A stretch of 64,000 nt of DNA, from positions 124,001 through 188,000 of the forward strand of contig CALYLX010000113.1 of assembly GCA_944990035.1 (NCBI GenBank). Reading direction: 5' to 3'. Source of the DNA: Clitopilus passeckerianus (Eukaryota; Basidiomycota; Agaricomycetes; Agaricales; Entolomataceae). A program made the position numbers and the translations under genes. The notes under the pieces are model-generated. The model saw nothing but the letters and a program-made list of their open reading frames with translations. It was not told the origin of the DNA and made no database searches. Position 1 is the first letter of the stretch. Each line of letters opens with the position of its first letter. Of the stretch, positions 63,173-64,000 are shown piece by piece.

Positions 63173-64000
63173 TCAAGGCGTATACGGTCTCACGTCTTCC
63201 TGGCCCTGTCCGGGTTCTCCCTCACTTCCATTGAGGTTCGCGTTGATCCTTTCCCTAGCCTCCGTGACCAGTGAGTCGTCGATCTCCGGCAAGTACTCCC
63301 AAACATCGTCACCCTCCCTGGCGATAACATTCCACCTGGTGGGCGCATTGCCCACACAAAGGCAGATGTCCTCCGGCAAGTGTACCCCATAAGACGAGTT
63401 GAATGACTGACGCACTTGGTTCTCCTCTGTAAGTATGGCAAATGTAGTGAGTATACGTCAGGAGACCTAAGTACAGCAGCTGAAGGAAGATAAGAAGACG
63501 GGGAAGACTAACCGTCACTCATATCCATCAATTGTCCTATCATACCTCGCACAATAGTGTCTGCCGCCTCCCTGTACTGTCTTCTCCTCGCCAATTCGAG
63601 CACAAGTTTATTGAACGCCAGTTGGTAACTGACATATTGTTCTTTAAGATGGATTAGTGTGTCGAATCGTTCATGAAGAGCTGAGAAGGCAGAGGGGCAT
63701 GTAGTGGAAATCGATAGTTGGAACGAAAGCATCTCTTCCATTATGGACTCGAGCGAGGAGAGATCATTTACAGTTTGAGCGAGAAGAGTAAGTTGAGCTT
63801 GGGAGGTTTTTTGTAAGGAGAGGAGCTTTTCGCTACGACAGAATAATAGTAATCAGAGCAAGTCGAATAAGAGGCGAGTATGTGAGGGGAAGAAACGTAC
63901 TGCTGTGTTTCTACGGCCTCACAGCTGTCCTCTAATTCGCCCAGAATCACAGGCAGCTCTTCTGTATCCCTATTCATTTCTATGAGATCTTCCTCGCTGA
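63173..64000 (-). CDS. ATG17: ATG17 autophagy scaffold, C-terminal part (cut by window edge)
   Basis: Visible exons, from the C-terminus: 63427..63173, 63832..63513 and 64000..63901 (continuing beyond the edge). Atg17 dimers form a curved scaffold that recruits the Atg1 kinase complex to the phagophore. Landmarks are NRDTEELPVILGELEDSCEA, a helical stretch with YQLAFNKLVLELARRRQYRE, MIGQLMDMSD, and FNSSYGVHLPEDICLCVGNA followed by PTRWNV, which matches the conserved C-terminal block of the family. The tail is polar. All exons join in phase (63513 to 63427 across AGTGACG, and 63901 to 63832 across CAGCA). It is the intact counterpart of the remnant at 47583-49745. The N-terminal part must lie to the right of the window. 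Confidence 0.72.

Larger units (their letters stand above)
60195..64000 (+). repeat. Segmental duplication BTB-ATG17, outer copy
   Basis: Counterpart of 44370-49745; see there. It runs past the right edge of the window. Confidence 0.8.

Overview
The window comes from a filamentous basidiomycete, most likely an Agaricomycete; the species cannot be named from the sequence. Genes carry many 45-60 base GT-AG introns and often have TATA boxes 45-75 bases before the start codon. Several families, including a BTB-type family with small conserved terminal exons and a protein with a HDDEW C-terminal motif, are of the kind expanded in mushroom-forming fungi.

Left part (1-20.3 kb): two copies of an Mx/Vps1-like dynamin GTPase in opposite orientation. 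The left copy enters the window truncated and its last exon is broken by a poly(A) retroelement with a 19-base target duplication and, separately, by a stop codon. The right copy (17292-20211, minus) is intact. Between them lie a 523-residue conserved basidiomycete gene of unknown function and three paralogues (A, B, C) of a family I do not recognise. All three share one five-exon plan, including a 22-base micro-exon.

Middle part (20.3-32.3 kb): a conserved housekeeping block with an eEF1A lysine methyltransferase (EFM5 type), a MYST histone acetyltransferase with a chromo-barrel, and ribosomal protein eL19. It is followed by a type-B carboxylesterase and a zinc metalloprotease that lacks a signal peptide and has a long C-terminal repeat region.

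Right part (33-64 kb): repeat-rich and rearranged. It holds a 2470-base hAT-like non-autonomous transposon with 486-base inverted repeats and a perfect 8-base target duplication. Beyond it are decayed F-box/LRR-like copies, three BTB-type paralogues (44.7, 52.0 and 60.6 kb), and two ATG17 copies. The BTB gene and ATG17 were duplicated together. In the inner copy ATG17 has decayed, with two TAG stops and frame breaks; the outer copy is intact as far as visible and runs off the right edge. Long stretches between these genes contain no gene I can support.

Exon joins were worked out by hand from splice signals, reading-frame phase and paralogue comparison. Intact genes named here close in frame from ATG to stop.
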